Source of the DNA: Fragilaria crotonensis
Lineage: Eukaryota; Bacillariophyta; Fragilariophyceae; Fragilariales; Fragilariaceae
Direction: 5' to 3'
DNA length: 11,763 bases
NCBI GenBank assembly: GCA_022925895.1
Contig: JAKSYS010000077.1
Span: 126,001 to 137,763, forward strand
The position numbers and the translations under genes were made by a program. Below, in pieces: positions 1 through 8,056 of the stretch. Position 1 is the first letter of the stretch; each line of letters starts with the position of its first letter. The notes below the pieces were generated by a model. It was not told the DNA's origin, made no database searches, and saw nothing but the letters and a program-made list of their open reading frames with translations.

Positions 1-480
1 ATACACAGACAATGCTACATATCTACCTCAACACTGGACATTATTCACATAGGTGTGGTCCTCTCCTCACAAATGCGTGATATCCATGGTGTCTCAAAGA
101 TGCTTCTGGCAGTGTACACTTAATTAAACTGCGCCTCAACTTTACACGACATTCATCCATTATCCATTATCATCCATTCATTGTCCATTTCACACTCGCC
201 ATTTCATGCAACAAACAAACAAAACATTCAATTCCTTTTCTTTCTTTTTTCTTTTGTCCTTTGTCCTTCCACAGTCCTCCATTGCCATTTGTCTGAAAGG
301 GTACCATCCAGTACATATCAAGAACAAAAAACAGTCGACTGTGACTGGCAGGTGAAGAGAATAATGATGGGAGACGAGATAACTGCATCTTCGATCACCT
401 AGCCGATTAATCAGTATTCCTGATGACAAACCTTACGGCGGTCAGTTTCCTGGTGATCCTTGCATTCTTGGCTATTTGTT
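1..480. other. Stretch with no recognisable gene
   Basis: I see no convincing coding region here. Short open frames occur on both strands but are low-complexity and overlap each other. The reading that begins near 408 on the plus strand (SRLISIPDDKPYGG, continuing to about 543) has the composition of a real protein piece, but I cannot match it to anything. It could be an older part of the transposase remnant just downstream. Confidence 0.4.
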
Positions 481-1435
481 GATTCCCATTGAAGGTGATG
501 TTGATGCGTCAAAATGTAACGAATGGCTCAGCACTCAAATTTGATTCAATAATTCAAAAGACTGGAATACGTCCTGATATGAGTAATGCAGATCCATTTG
601 CACCATTTCTTGGAGGTTGCTTTGGGTGCAGAGGCATATGTATCGTCCTCGATGAATCTCACAGCATTGCTTAAGAGAGCTCAAGTCAAGAAATTAAAGG
701 AGTGGAAGAATAATCAGGATTCTATCGAGGAACCTTGACATAAATTGAATTTTGTGATGTGACAGACAACAACTACCAATGCTAAATCATATTGTACAAT
801 TATGGAGATCCTGAGGAGAATGATATTGATGATAAAATTGTTGGCATCAATGTGCTAAAGCATCAACTTTACTTGCACGGGCACATGCTGGTGAAACCAG
901 AACAAGGATGGTGCTCGTGTGGTGCAAGACAGGACTGTATGATTCCTTGCAAAGATGCAATGGCGGTGTACCGGCTTCACAAAGGAAATGACTTGACCTT
1001 TATACAGTCAGAGCTACTAGTGGGTGATATCATAAGTTGGGGTATGTGCAAAAGATGCTCAAGCAGCAGAACATTTATTCAGTGTGCACAAACTCTTTGA
1101 AATCAGATGGCATGATGCTGCCGCCAATTGTTATGCAGGAGCATGGAATTGGGTGCCCCAAAACCATGAGAATAAGAAATGTGCGAAAACTCTCCAATCT
1201 TCTGTTCAAACTGTGGCCGCCACTTGTTGTCCAAATCCCCAAATGCAAACTGAGAGATGCTACCTGTGGAGAAGCAAGGCCAAGAGAAGGGACAAAAGAA
1301 CCATGTCAAGCATAGCAAAAAGAAGCACCAACACGAGAACAAATAAGACAAGCATGGTAATGAGGAGCAATATGAAGACCCACTAGATGCACACGATGCA
1401 CTTGAAGAGGAAAGCAGGGGAACAACAACAATCTG
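481..1435 (+). pseudogene. Decayed MULE transposase fragment (C-terminal half, SWIM region)
   Basis: This is a relic of the C-terminal half of a Mutator-like transposase related to the intact-looking copy at 8912-11197. Order is shared: an SNAD segment near 579 (compare TSNTSESANSML in the intact copy), a stretch near 600-710 read in a shifted frame (EVALGAEAYVSSSMNL), then the block VKPEQGWCSCGARQDC near 892-941, which parallels VKPYLEWCSCGVWQDF. The SWIM-like finger should be CxCx(n)CxH. Here the cysteines at 912, 918 and 948 remain, but the last ligand (954-956) is Asp, not His. After a frameshift near 1035, VQKMLKQQNIYSVC parallels VHNTFKKNVFPVC, and GCPKTMRIRNVRK (about 1158-1196) parallels GRPKTKRIRKRS. 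A further frame change gives CSNCGRH, a remnant of the zinc knuckle. Past it an acidic reading (EEQYEDPLDAHDALEEES, about 1364-1420) may be a C-terminal tail. No DDE core is visible upstream, so it is truncated as well as frameshifted. I cannot see this copy's own terminal repeats. Confidence 0.7.
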
Positions 1436-1539
1436 GAAGAGGAAATACAGGAAGTTGAAAGTGACAACTCAAGTAACCAGAGCAAAGTTAACAAGAATAA
1501 ATGGAGGTAATAAAATAAGTACCACTACTAGAGTTACTT

Positions 1540-2356
1540 CATTTCTTGTCATGTCCAGCATCTAGGCTACTTTTCGTCATCTCTCCTGTTTTCTTGAAAT
1601 GGCATTCCACATTAACAATGCCACCGTTTTCATCATGACTGCGAATGAAGTATACCTCATTTCAAGGTTCAAGGTACCTTAAGACAAAAATCCAGCGGTA
1701 CACCAACGCTACCAGTGTTGTCCCCGGTGTAAATGTACTCGCTCAATTGGGTAGATATCAGTGTTTGGAAAGACTTTTGCCATGTCAACCTTGTCATAGT
1801 TGTCCAAAGCTACATCCTCCTCCTCAATGATGTAGTATTCAACAACGGTTTTCATTGGAATTGGCTTCATTGGAATTGTCATGACCTATTTGTTCATCAG
1901 ACTCTTCCTTAATGTAATCATCATCTTCATGATGGCCTCCTGTACTCTTCATGATGGTTGTGTTGTTCATGGCCACTTGGTTTCAACGTTTCAATTGTCA
2001 TTGTGTGGCTGTTTTCCAACATGAAGATCTCCTCCGCTCTCCTGTGTACAAGAAGTTGTGTAGAATACTGGTTCTAACAAATTTAAATTGTTTGCACCAC
2101 TTTTTGACACACCATGGCTGGATATCAAGCAATGTGAGGAGAGCACCGTCTGATGCACCTCTGTGAATTCTGACTGCCGTTGAAGTTCTTGATGCAAAGT
2201 GTCAGAATGAAAAGGTTGCTTTGTAGACACCAATGCCTTCATTAGAAAGTTAATGATGAAGAATGGCTCCATGAAAAAGTAGTTGTGACCATGGTTGATT
2301 TTTGTTTTGTCAACACGACGAGGGGTACCATATCTCCAGTGGAAGATTCTTGGCAT
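1540..2356 (-). pseudogene. Broken minus-strand coding remnant of unknown family
   Basis: Several frames on the minus strand have protein-like composition but are broken by frameshifts and stops. Reading leftward from 2356 there is an open stretch of about 121 codons (beginning PRIFHWRYGTPRRVDKTK). It is followed in another frame by an acidic, Asn/Glu-rich piece (HHEDDDYIKEESDEQIG, around 1930-1885), then VVEYYIIEEEDVALDNYDK (about 1847-1791), and then a piece around 1650-1590 (NGGIVNVECHFKKTGEM). The acidic and charged character and the conservation of sense across frame breaks suggest an old gene or transposon ORF. I recognise no domain. It lies tail-to-tail with the transposase remnant, so it could be the antisense gene of the same dead element, but I have no sequence match to support that. 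Confidence 0.35.
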
Positions 2357-2773
2357 GGCAAGTGCAGAAATTGAGAAATGGTGATATGATAAAAATATGG
2401 ACTACATAGCAAGCAAACATAGCCAGAATGCGTGTACTAGCTACTATATTGAAATATAGAAATCAAAATGTACAACATTGCAATAGTGCGTACTAGTACA
2501 AACTAGAGATAGAAAGTCATTATACTGTACTCGGAGTATAATCTTATAACTTATTAATGGACTAAACTGTAATTTCCTCTTCATGTAATCGGAGTATGTT
2601 CGAAGGCCTGCTGTCCTTCCAACAAAAACCAGGTTTAGGGATTCGGATTAACGTACCATACAAGCATATATCATATATGTGATACACATAAAACCTGCAC
2701 AAGTAATACAGCCTACCGGTAGTGAGTAGCAGTACTCTGAGTTCAGAGGGATGCGCACAATAATATCCTACTA
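2357..2773. other. AT-rich stretch without a gene
   Basis: No convincing coding region. It contains dispersed short copies of the CGGAGTAT / ATACTCCG type motif (for example around 2529-2540 and 2589-2598) that also mark the repeats to the right, so it probably belongs to the same repeat landscape. A minus-strand open frame over 2562-2846 runs into the 86-bp repeat and is not gene-like. Confidence 0.45.
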
Positions 2774-2787
2774 TATTATAAATTAAT

Positions 2788-2808
2788 TGTGTGTGTGCGT
2801 GCGTGCGT
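2788..2808. repeat. TG / TGCG microsatellite
   Basis: A short tract of alternating TG followed by GCGT units within the 86-bp repeat. The other copies of this repeat carry GACGGACGGACTCACG in the corresponding place, so the tract is the variable part of the repeat. Confidence 0.7.
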
Positions 2809-2840
2809 CTGTTACGGAGTATGACCACTCTGGGGTACTG
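2806..2840 (-). repeat. 35-bp core repeat, copy 1 of 5
   Basis: A 35-bp block starting (in the opposite orientation) CAGTACCCCAGAGTGG and ending GTAACAGACG. Identical copies lie on the plus strand at 3800-3834, 3957-3991, 4080-4114 and 4225-4259. It is the most conserved part of this repeat nest. Confidence 0.85.
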
Positions 2841-2857
2841 GATCAAATGAATACTGT

Positions 2858-3067
2858 CTGAATTTTTTGATGGTCATCTTCTGCACAACATTGTTTATAA
2901 GGAGGTCCTGATATCAAAACTGTGCCCTCAGTATCATCAACAGGATTTGTAAACAACTTCAATACTGTGTATTTTGGCAATCTAAATTAGCAAATTTCTA
3001 TGAATTTGTCACTTTTTTCCTCATCTAATTGTGTTGTAAAACACGTCATTTGCAGCACGCTTGCCAC
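2858..3067 (-). pseudogene. Minus-strand coding fragment, unknown protein
   Basis: Reading leftward from 3067 there are 70 codons of protein-like sequence with a single stop (TAA, at 2989-2987). They begin VASVLQMTCFTTQLDEEKSD and continue after the stop with FRLPKYTVLKLFTNP and then DDTEGTVLISGPPYKQC. The composition is well balanced and hydrophobic and charged residues alternate naturally, unlike the AT-rich repeats on either side. The fragment begins exactly where the inverted-repeat element at 3068 starts and ends at the 86-bp repeat. I therefore read it as a piece of a gene cut apart by repeat insertions. No family recognised. It could belong to the same broken minus-strand gene as the remnant at 1540-2356. 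Confidence 0.45.
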
Positions 3068-3146
3068 TACACACAACCGTGCACAACCCATACTACCGTA
3101 CACATATTCCAAAAGTCCGACCAATTGGGAGGCACCCACTAGTTGT
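3068..3146 (+). repeat. Left inverted arm of the 0.7-kb element
   Basis: Matches the reverse complement of 3688-3764 with a few substitutions and small indels, for example CATACTACCGTAC here against CATACCGTAC in the other arm. Confidence 0.8.
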
Positions 3147-3203
3147 CAATATATTGCAATACACGTTTCTTGCAATACAATATATTGCAATACTCGTTTA
3201 TGT

Positions 3204-3347
3204 CAATACAATATATTGGTATTGTGATTCGAACCAATACAATATATTGTATTGTCAGGACAAACCAATACAATATATTGTATTGTCACAACGAACCAAT
3301 ACAATATATTGTATTGTCAGGACGAAGCAATACAACATTTTGTTAAC
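3204..3347. repeat. Array of 31-bp units with a 20-bp palindrome (left array)
   Basis: Units start at 3204, 3235, 3266, 3297 and 3328, exactly 31 bp apart. Each unit has the perfect 20-bp palindrome CAATACAATATATTGTATTG (the first has one extra G, the last is degenerate) followed by an 11-base linker of the type TCAGGACGAAC. Because the linkers run the same way in both arrays, these are direct repeats, not arms of one large hairpin. Each palindrome could extrude as a small cruciform or hairpin. Confidence 0.85.
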
Positions 3348-3538
3348 AATATATTGCAATACAATATATATTGTGCACATCCCTTGTGATCCTGAGATAC
3401 AGTTGTATTAGTACAGTGCTGTACTTCGAGTACACCAGTAACACCAAACAGCCGCTGCTTTTGCACGTATCCATCAGTATTATGCTACTTACAATATATT
3501 GTACTCGGAGTACATTATATTGCAATACTTGTTAACGA

Positions 3539-3664
3539 CAATACAATATATTGGTATTGTAAGATGAACCAATACAATATATTGTATTGTCAGGTCGGAC
3601 CATCAGATCGAACCAATACAATATATTGTATTGCCAGATCGAACCAATACAATATATTGTTAAC
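3539..3664. repeat. Array of 31-bp palindromic units (right array)
   Basis: Further copies of the 20-bp palindrome start at 3539, 3570, 3614 and 3645. Spacing is 31, 44 and 31 bp; the 44-bp step comes from a longer linker (CAGGTCGGACCATCAGATCG). The first copy carries the same extra G as the first copy of the left array, and the last copy is degenerate as in the left array. This suggests that the whole array was duplicated rather than built up separately. Confidence 0.8.
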
Positions 3665-3687
3665 AATATATTGCAATATATTATAAT

Positions 3688-3764
3688 ACAACTAAGTGGG
3701 TACCTCCCAATTGGTCGGACTTTTGGAATACGTGTACGGTATGGGTTGTGCACGGTTGTGTGTA
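3688..3764 (-). repeat. Right inverted arm of the 0.7-kb element
   Basis: Reverse complement of 3068-3146. Its inner part (TACCTCCCAATTGGTCGGAC, 3701-3720) recurs with small changes at 4022-4040, so the arm is also the start of the first tandem unit to the right. Confidence 0.8.
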
Positions 3765-4021
3765 CTGTTTGTACAGTTCAGTACTATACGCAAGTAGTGC
3801 AGTACCCCAGAGTGGTCATACTCCGTAACAGACGCACGCACTGACGCAACCACGTATATGCAAATCTTACCGACATCGCTTACGGAGTACTCCAGTATGC
3901 ATGTATGTCATATGACATATATCATACTCCGAGTATGAGACAGTATTCATTTGATCCAGTACCCCAGAGTGGTCATACTCCGTAACAGACGGACGGACTC
4001 ACGCACACAATTAATTTATAA
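3701..4021 (+). repeat. Tandem duplication, unit 1
   Basis: About 321 bp, starting TACCTCCC and ending in AATTAATTTATAA. It is repeated directly at 4022-4287. Contents in order: part of the inverted arm, a 35-bp core copy (3800-3834), a stretch CGTATATGCAAATCTTACCG, a perfect 16-bp palindrome TATGTCATATGACATA (3904-3919), and the 86-bp repeat with a second core copy (3957-3991). Confidence 0.8.
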
Positions 4022-4023
4022 TA
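3938..4023 (+). repeat. 86-bp repeat, direct copy
   Basis: The second copy of the repeat at 2774-2859, in the opposite orientation, running from AGACAGTATTC to ATTTATAATA. A third copy starts at 4206 and is cut by the MULE at 4287. Confidence 0.75.
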
Positions 4024-4287
4024 CCTCCCTTTTGGTCGGACTTTTGGAATACACAGTTCAGTACTATACGCAAGTAATGCAGTACCCCAGAGTGGTCATA
4101 CTCCGTAACAGACGCACGCACTGACGCAACTACGTATATGCAAATCTTACCGACATCGCTTACGGAGTACTCCAGTATGCATGTATGACATATACTCCGA
4201 GTATGAGACAGTATTCATTTGATCCAGTACCCCAGAGTGGTCATACTCCGTAACAGACGGACGGACTCACGCACACAATTAATTTAT
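4022..4287 (+). repeat. Tandem duplication, unit 2, interrupted by the MULE
   Basis: A second copy of 3701-4021. It lacks about 42 bp after GGAATAC (present in unit 1 at roughly 3732-3772) and about 13 bp across the TATGTCATATGACATA palindrome. It ends at AATTAATTTAT, where unit 1 continues AATACC, because the MULE begins here. Unit 1 therefore shows the empty target site. Confidence 0.8.
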
Positions 4288-4288
4288 G

Positions 4289-4788
4289 GGGAAATTACAA
4301 TATCACGCATTTTTTTGCCACTTTGCAATATAGTACAATGACTTACTATCCACAAATTCATATTTTACTATATACTACATTTGCAATTGTATTTTACAAT
4401 ATCACGCATTTTGAAAAGATACATTTACAATATCACGCATTGTTTTGCCCTTTTTTACTATATCACGCTTTTGTCGCCTGCCATGCTCGACCTCCACGGA
4501 CATCATGGTACACCGTCTCGTAACATTCATCCAAGATGGACCACACTCATCGCTCCACCATGTCATACATACACAACGAACATCTTCATCACGCACTTCA
4601 CATGTGTCGTTCGTTTATCAAATATCATGGTTTAAGTGCGGTCATAATTCTTTGTTGTGCTCTTTTCTTTCAAAAGAGCAACTTCATCTTCATCTATATG
4701 GTCGACGAAGCTCCACCAAATCTGACATCAACAGTATACCCATACAAGATCTGCCTCACAGTACAGTACCACAAACAACTCGACGACG
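4289..4788 (+). repeat. Left terminal inverted repeat (about 500 bp)
   Basis: Aligns base for base, with scattered substitutions, to the reverse complement of 11265-11763. Similarity is strongest over the outer 350 bp and fades near CCACAAACAACTCGACG at about 4788. Open frames here (for example 4445-4801) have a near-identical counterpart in the other TIR, but this reflects the repeat and not a protein. Long TIRs of this size are typical of classical MULEs and usually hold the transposase binding sites and the outward gene ends or promoters. Confidence 0.92.
4295..4470 (+). promoter_or_regulatory. Four subterminal motif copies, likely transposase sites (left)
   Basis: The motif TTACAATATCACGCAT occurs at 4295-4310, 4394-4409 and 4425-4440, with a variant TTACTATATCACGCT at 4455. 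Spacing is 99, 31 and 30 bp. The same four sites occur in mirrored positions in the right TIR. Repetition near both ends at fixed spacing, roughly a multiple of helical turns for the inner three, suggests protein binding. That the protein is the transposase, or an anti-silencing factor, is inference. Confidence 0.6.
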
Positions 4789-4930
4789 ACCAACCTACTG
4801 AGGTAGCAAAGTCCATGAAAGGCAACATGACATTGCCTTACAAATGTGTCCACTACTTTTCCTTTATACTCACGTTGCTACCGTTATACTTAGCAGTTGC
4901 CCTGCAAGTTAGTTATCATTAACATCAACA

Positions 4931-7269
4931 TCAATCGTCTTCTTCATCCTCGTCATCAGTATCTTTTGAACAGCATTCTTCATCGCCGTCAGGTCTGTAC
5001 AAATCCAGACCCAACAAACGATTACGCATTGCCTGCCTCCTCCGTGCCTGCACTCTAGGACAGTCTTCGTCACTCGTCATTTCCAGGTCAGACTGGAATT
5101 GACGTGCCGTCCCTTCCTCCTCCTGCATCCCTCTCGCAGTACCCATCATAACGTCGTCATCGTTGTAACGACAACCATGCCGAATACAACGACGAATGTA
5201 TGTTTCGCCTCGTCATCGCTGTCATTACGGTCATGGGATCCAGTGGTGATCTTCTTTATTTCGTCGTCCTTCTCATTCACCTCGTGGAATAGTCTCTTCG
5301 GGCGCCTTGCATTTGAATGTGCCACATTCGTGACAACATCTGCTGCCGCACTATTTCCAGAAGCACGACATCGACCTGCTGCCACAATTTTTTCCTTGGC
5401 TGCCGTGAAGGTGCCATATAAGTGATTGTTGCCATTCCAACAACCCGAGCGTACTGGTGCTGTACCTGGCCCATCCGGTCGAGACACCGACGTGCAATGT
5501 CTCACAGCACGTCCGTCCCAACTTATGGCTGTCCCATGATAAAGCTTGACGGCAATGCCATTGTACTCCGTTCCGCATGGCCTCCTTCCGTGCAAATTGG
5601 GAAGATCAAGTACCAGTTTGATGCACAACCGGGCATTTCCTCTGTCCACACACTAAATCCCTGCGACGCGTCGTTTACGTCGAAATGCGACGCGTTTCCT
5701 AGGTCAACGCTCATATCAATCGTGTAACCCACCCGGATTCCATTGCAGTCATTCTCACCCATCGGAGCAATGGGTGGAAGAGATGAATCGGCTTCCATGT
5801 GTTGAACAACAGATAGCACATCGGGAAAACAGCACATACCGACGGTTGCGAACGCCGCTATAAACCTTTTCAGTACTGTTTGCGGCACCTTATAGTTAGC
5901 GGCGTACCCAACAGTACCCGATCCGTCAAGGAGCACTCGTGTCCCGATGGCATGCATTGTCCCAACATCTCCTTTGTTCTGTCTCGCCGTTCCAACAGGT
6001 ACATGCCGACGCAGAAGCGAGTTGTGTTCCACAATTGCATCTAGGCAACCGACAACGTCATATTGTTGCTTTAGATGACAATACCGCGACTTGAGTGACG
6101 CATCAAGAATGCTTCGGACCATGATGACGGACTTCCTCCCAATCATGCTTGACACTGGCGGCTCAATGTCAACTATGATGTCAACGAATGGGCGTTCCTC
6201 AGGATCAACAATCCAGCAAGTATCCGGGATGTTAAGATGCAAGCATCCAGGAGCGTAATGACGACCACCCACCCTCGTGGAATTAGAGTTGACAAGGCGG
6301 CGGTTGTATTCTTGAGCTCGGTCAGGAACTGGCCACACACCCACATCATGGCCAGAGATAAGATCCGGTGGCATCCTTGGGCCTTCGTGATCCGCGCACT
6401 GTGTTGACGTGAACACTTCACGCGGAAAATTTATTGCGGCGGGATGGTACGAAACTCTCCACGCAGACACAAAAGTAGATGGTGGCGACCCCGCACTTGT
6501 AACGCTGGCAAATCTTTTAACGTACCCATCCTCCCCAAATTGCAAGTCCAACTGTGGAGAGTGCTCCATGCCCGTCTTTAGACGAAACCAACTTATGTCC
6601 ATGGCTATCCTGGAGCCATCAACACCTTCTGACTTTCTGCGCCAGTCCCTTACGGCGTAAAATACACCCGCCCCTGGGAGGAATGCAAGGAGAGTCCTGT
6701 ACTTGAAGTCATTGATGTCATCCAGGTCTTCTTCAGACGCAGGTGCCAGAACGACGTCGTCGTCACCCAAGGTACCAGAGCCACTTATACCCAACGCCGC
6801 GGCAGCTGTCGGAGTAATCTTCCGATTGCAGATGACATCCATGAGGATGAATTCCGAGAGGAATTCCGATGATGATCCGTGCTTCATGAAAATGTCATCA
6901 ACAGACCGCAATTGCGTGATGGCAGTACTACGATCGGAATCATTGTTGAGACCGAACGAGCAAGCAAGCGCATACGCAATCCATCGCAAGGGTGTCCCAT
7001 ACCTCGACCTCTCCCTTCATTGTCCCTGTCTTCACCGCATCGCGAAACGCAGTCGCGAAATCCCCACCTTCACTGAAATTACCGCCGTTCATGGGAAGCA
7101 CTTTAGTAGAAGCGCCAACACCTTTGGACTGGAAGGAAAGTAATTCCTCTGCTTGCGTTTCTTCGGCATCTTGTTACTTAACCGTTTTCTCGAAGGATCC
7201 ACCACTACTACACGTGGATTTTCCTTTCCAAAGTTGAGCACAGTTGACCGACAAATGGACGTCCGACAT
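4931..7269 (-). CDS. Dioxygenase-like protein (Fe(II)/2-oxoglutarate type), frameshifted
   Basis: Transcribed leftward, divergent from the protease-transposase block. The best start is ATG at 7269 (MSDVHLSVNC); the reading then changes frame near 7235, 7145, 6985, 5600 and about 5170. Order of parts: a basic stretch PSRKRLSNKMPKKRKQR resembling a nuclear localisation signal (about 7203-7151); LLSFQSKGVGAS and NFSEGGDFATAFRD (about 7143-7056); a roughly 480-codon open frame (6989-5523) whose first 350 residues I do not recognise; then the C-terminal domain. There SHFDVND carries an HxD pair (His 5687-5685, Asp 5681-5679), followed by GFSVWTEEMPG and NWYLIFP. After the frameshift at a CCC run near 5600 come NGIAVKLYHGTAISWDG and RAVRHCTSVSR, with a candidate distal His at 5499-5497 and a downstream Arg at 5481-5479. 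HxD, tryptophan-rich strands, then a distal His and Arg is the double-stranded beta-helix pattern of 2-oxoglutarate oxygenases. The C-terminus (SDEDCP, ending in an acidic DDEDEEDD tail) reaches a stop at 4931. Substrate unknown; nucleic-acid demethylation is my inference. The fold call itself comes from motif pattern only. Confidence 0.6.
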
Positions 7270-8056
7270 CGCGCCTTCAACGTATCGTTGTCTTCATTCG
7301 TATCAAGTCCGACATGGCTGGTGGTTTGCCAATACTGTACACTTCCGGCTAGATGGCAGGGAGAGTACTGTATAGTTGTTGACAGTGAAACAAACTCTGT
7401 CGGCTAGATGGCAGACGGAATTTGTTTCGGTGACAACGGCTGTAACCCTACGTCAAGAACACCTCGTTCTACTCAACGCAACAACCATTCCCGGCTAGAT
7501 GGCAGGGAAATGATGATGCGCTCTTAGTAGTGACGACGTGACGGACGTTACCTTGAGATGTGCTGAATCGAAGATTGTCCGGAATGAGTTTACAACAAGA
7601 AGACAGGAAGAAGTAATCTAAAGTGGGAAGTGACGCCGCAGTGAAATGTGTTGGCTGTGAAAGTCCGCGCAAAATTCTTCGCCCAGTACATCTTCTACGT
7701 TGAATTTCGCTTGGATTTGAATCATAAACTACTACTTAGAGTACCAGCGCGCGAAGGATAACAAAATTTTGATGTTTCTCTCTAGTCATGAAAATTAGTG
7801 TGTACTGGAATGATAATATATGACACACCAATCCCTCCAACAACTGCAGTAATTTTTGTTCTCTTTGGATAGCAAAACGCAGGCACGTTTTGCAATGAAA
7901 GAAAATGCCAAACACTTAAGCGTTTAACTTACACATAATACGGATGAGTAGGAGTACCACTTTTACTACCGTAGATCGAATTCTGGAGCCGTCGTTGGTC
8001 GTCTTCGTTTCTTGACGTTGTCTTGGGAGTTGTGTTGCGATCACCACAAATAAACC
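7270..8056. promoter_or_regulatory. Divergent intergenic region, candidate bidirectional promoter
   Basis: About 790 bp between two outward-transcribed genes with no convincing coding frame on either strand. The left part (7340-7510) has three copies of a 14-bp motif. The centre (about 7730-7930) is AT-rich, including GATAATATATGAC near 7811, and is a plausible promoter core for the plus-strand genes. Immediately before the protease ATG there is an in-frame stop (TAA, 8051-8053), which limits that start. Confidence 0.5.
7346..7508 (+). promoter_or_regulatory. Three direct copies of CGGCTAGATGGCAG
   Basis: The 14-bp sequence occurs at 7346-7359, 7401-7414 and 7492-7505, spaced 55 and 91 bp. 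Copies 1 and 3 share the three further bases GGA and copy 2 does not, while the surrounding DNA is unrelated. This means it is a conserved short site and not a decayed tandem repeat. It lies between the two divergent genes, so a regulatory protein site is likely. The binding protein is unknown. Confidence 0.6.

Larger units (their letters stand above)
2774..2859 (-). repeat. 86-bp repeat, inverted copy (left)
   Basis: This is the reverse complement of the copy at 3938-4023, with a few differences in the CG/TG-rich middle. A third copy, in the same orientation as 3938-4023, ends at 4287, where the MULE interrupts it. The repeat runs from a TATTATAAATTAATT end through a GT/GC dinucleotide tract to ATACTGTCT. 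The copy at 2774 and the copy at 3938 face each other, so they may be terminal inverted repeats of an element of about 1.25 kb that contains the smaller element at 3068-3764. No clear target duplication is visible. Confidence 0.75.
3068..3764. mobile_element. Inverted-repeat-bounded nonautonomous element (foldback/MITE-like)
   Basis: About 700 bp flanked by inverted arms of roughly 78 bp (3068-3146 and 3688-3764). The arms share TACACACAACCGTGCACAAC at the outer edge, then CCAAAAGTCCGACCAATTGG. The interior is AT-rich, holds two arrays of a 31-bp unit, and has a unique middle (about 3370-3490). It has no protein-coding capacity that I believe; the open frames seen there are translations of the repeat (QYNILYC). 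The design fits a foldback or MITE-like nonautonomous element. I found no target-site duplication at the outer edges. Confidence 0.65.

Noticed and set aside
3061-3411. Plus-strand open frame of 116 codons rich in QYNILYC / TNTIYCIV
   Set aside because: It is a direct translation of the 31-bp repeat array, so the peptide repeats reflect the DNA and do not indicate a gene.
3204-3664. CRISPR-like array of regularly spaced repeats
   Set aside because: The linkers are only about 11 bases and are nearly the same in every unit, the repeat is a full palindrome, there are no cas genes, and the context is eukaryotic transposon DNA.
4445-4922. Open frames in the left TIR (118 and 128 codons)
   Set aside because: They have near-copies in the right TIR only because the TIRs are repeats. 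Composition is odd (His/Ser-rich) and no domain is visible.
6703-7143. Plus-strand open frame of 146 codons opposite the dioxygenase-like gene
   Set aside because: The minus-strand reading is longer and keeps protein sense across frame breaks; this frame is a shadow.
7469-7672. Minus-strand open frame of 67 codons in the divergent promoter region
   Set aside because: Short, no motif, and it overlaps the third copy of the 14-bp motif. Nothing supports translation.
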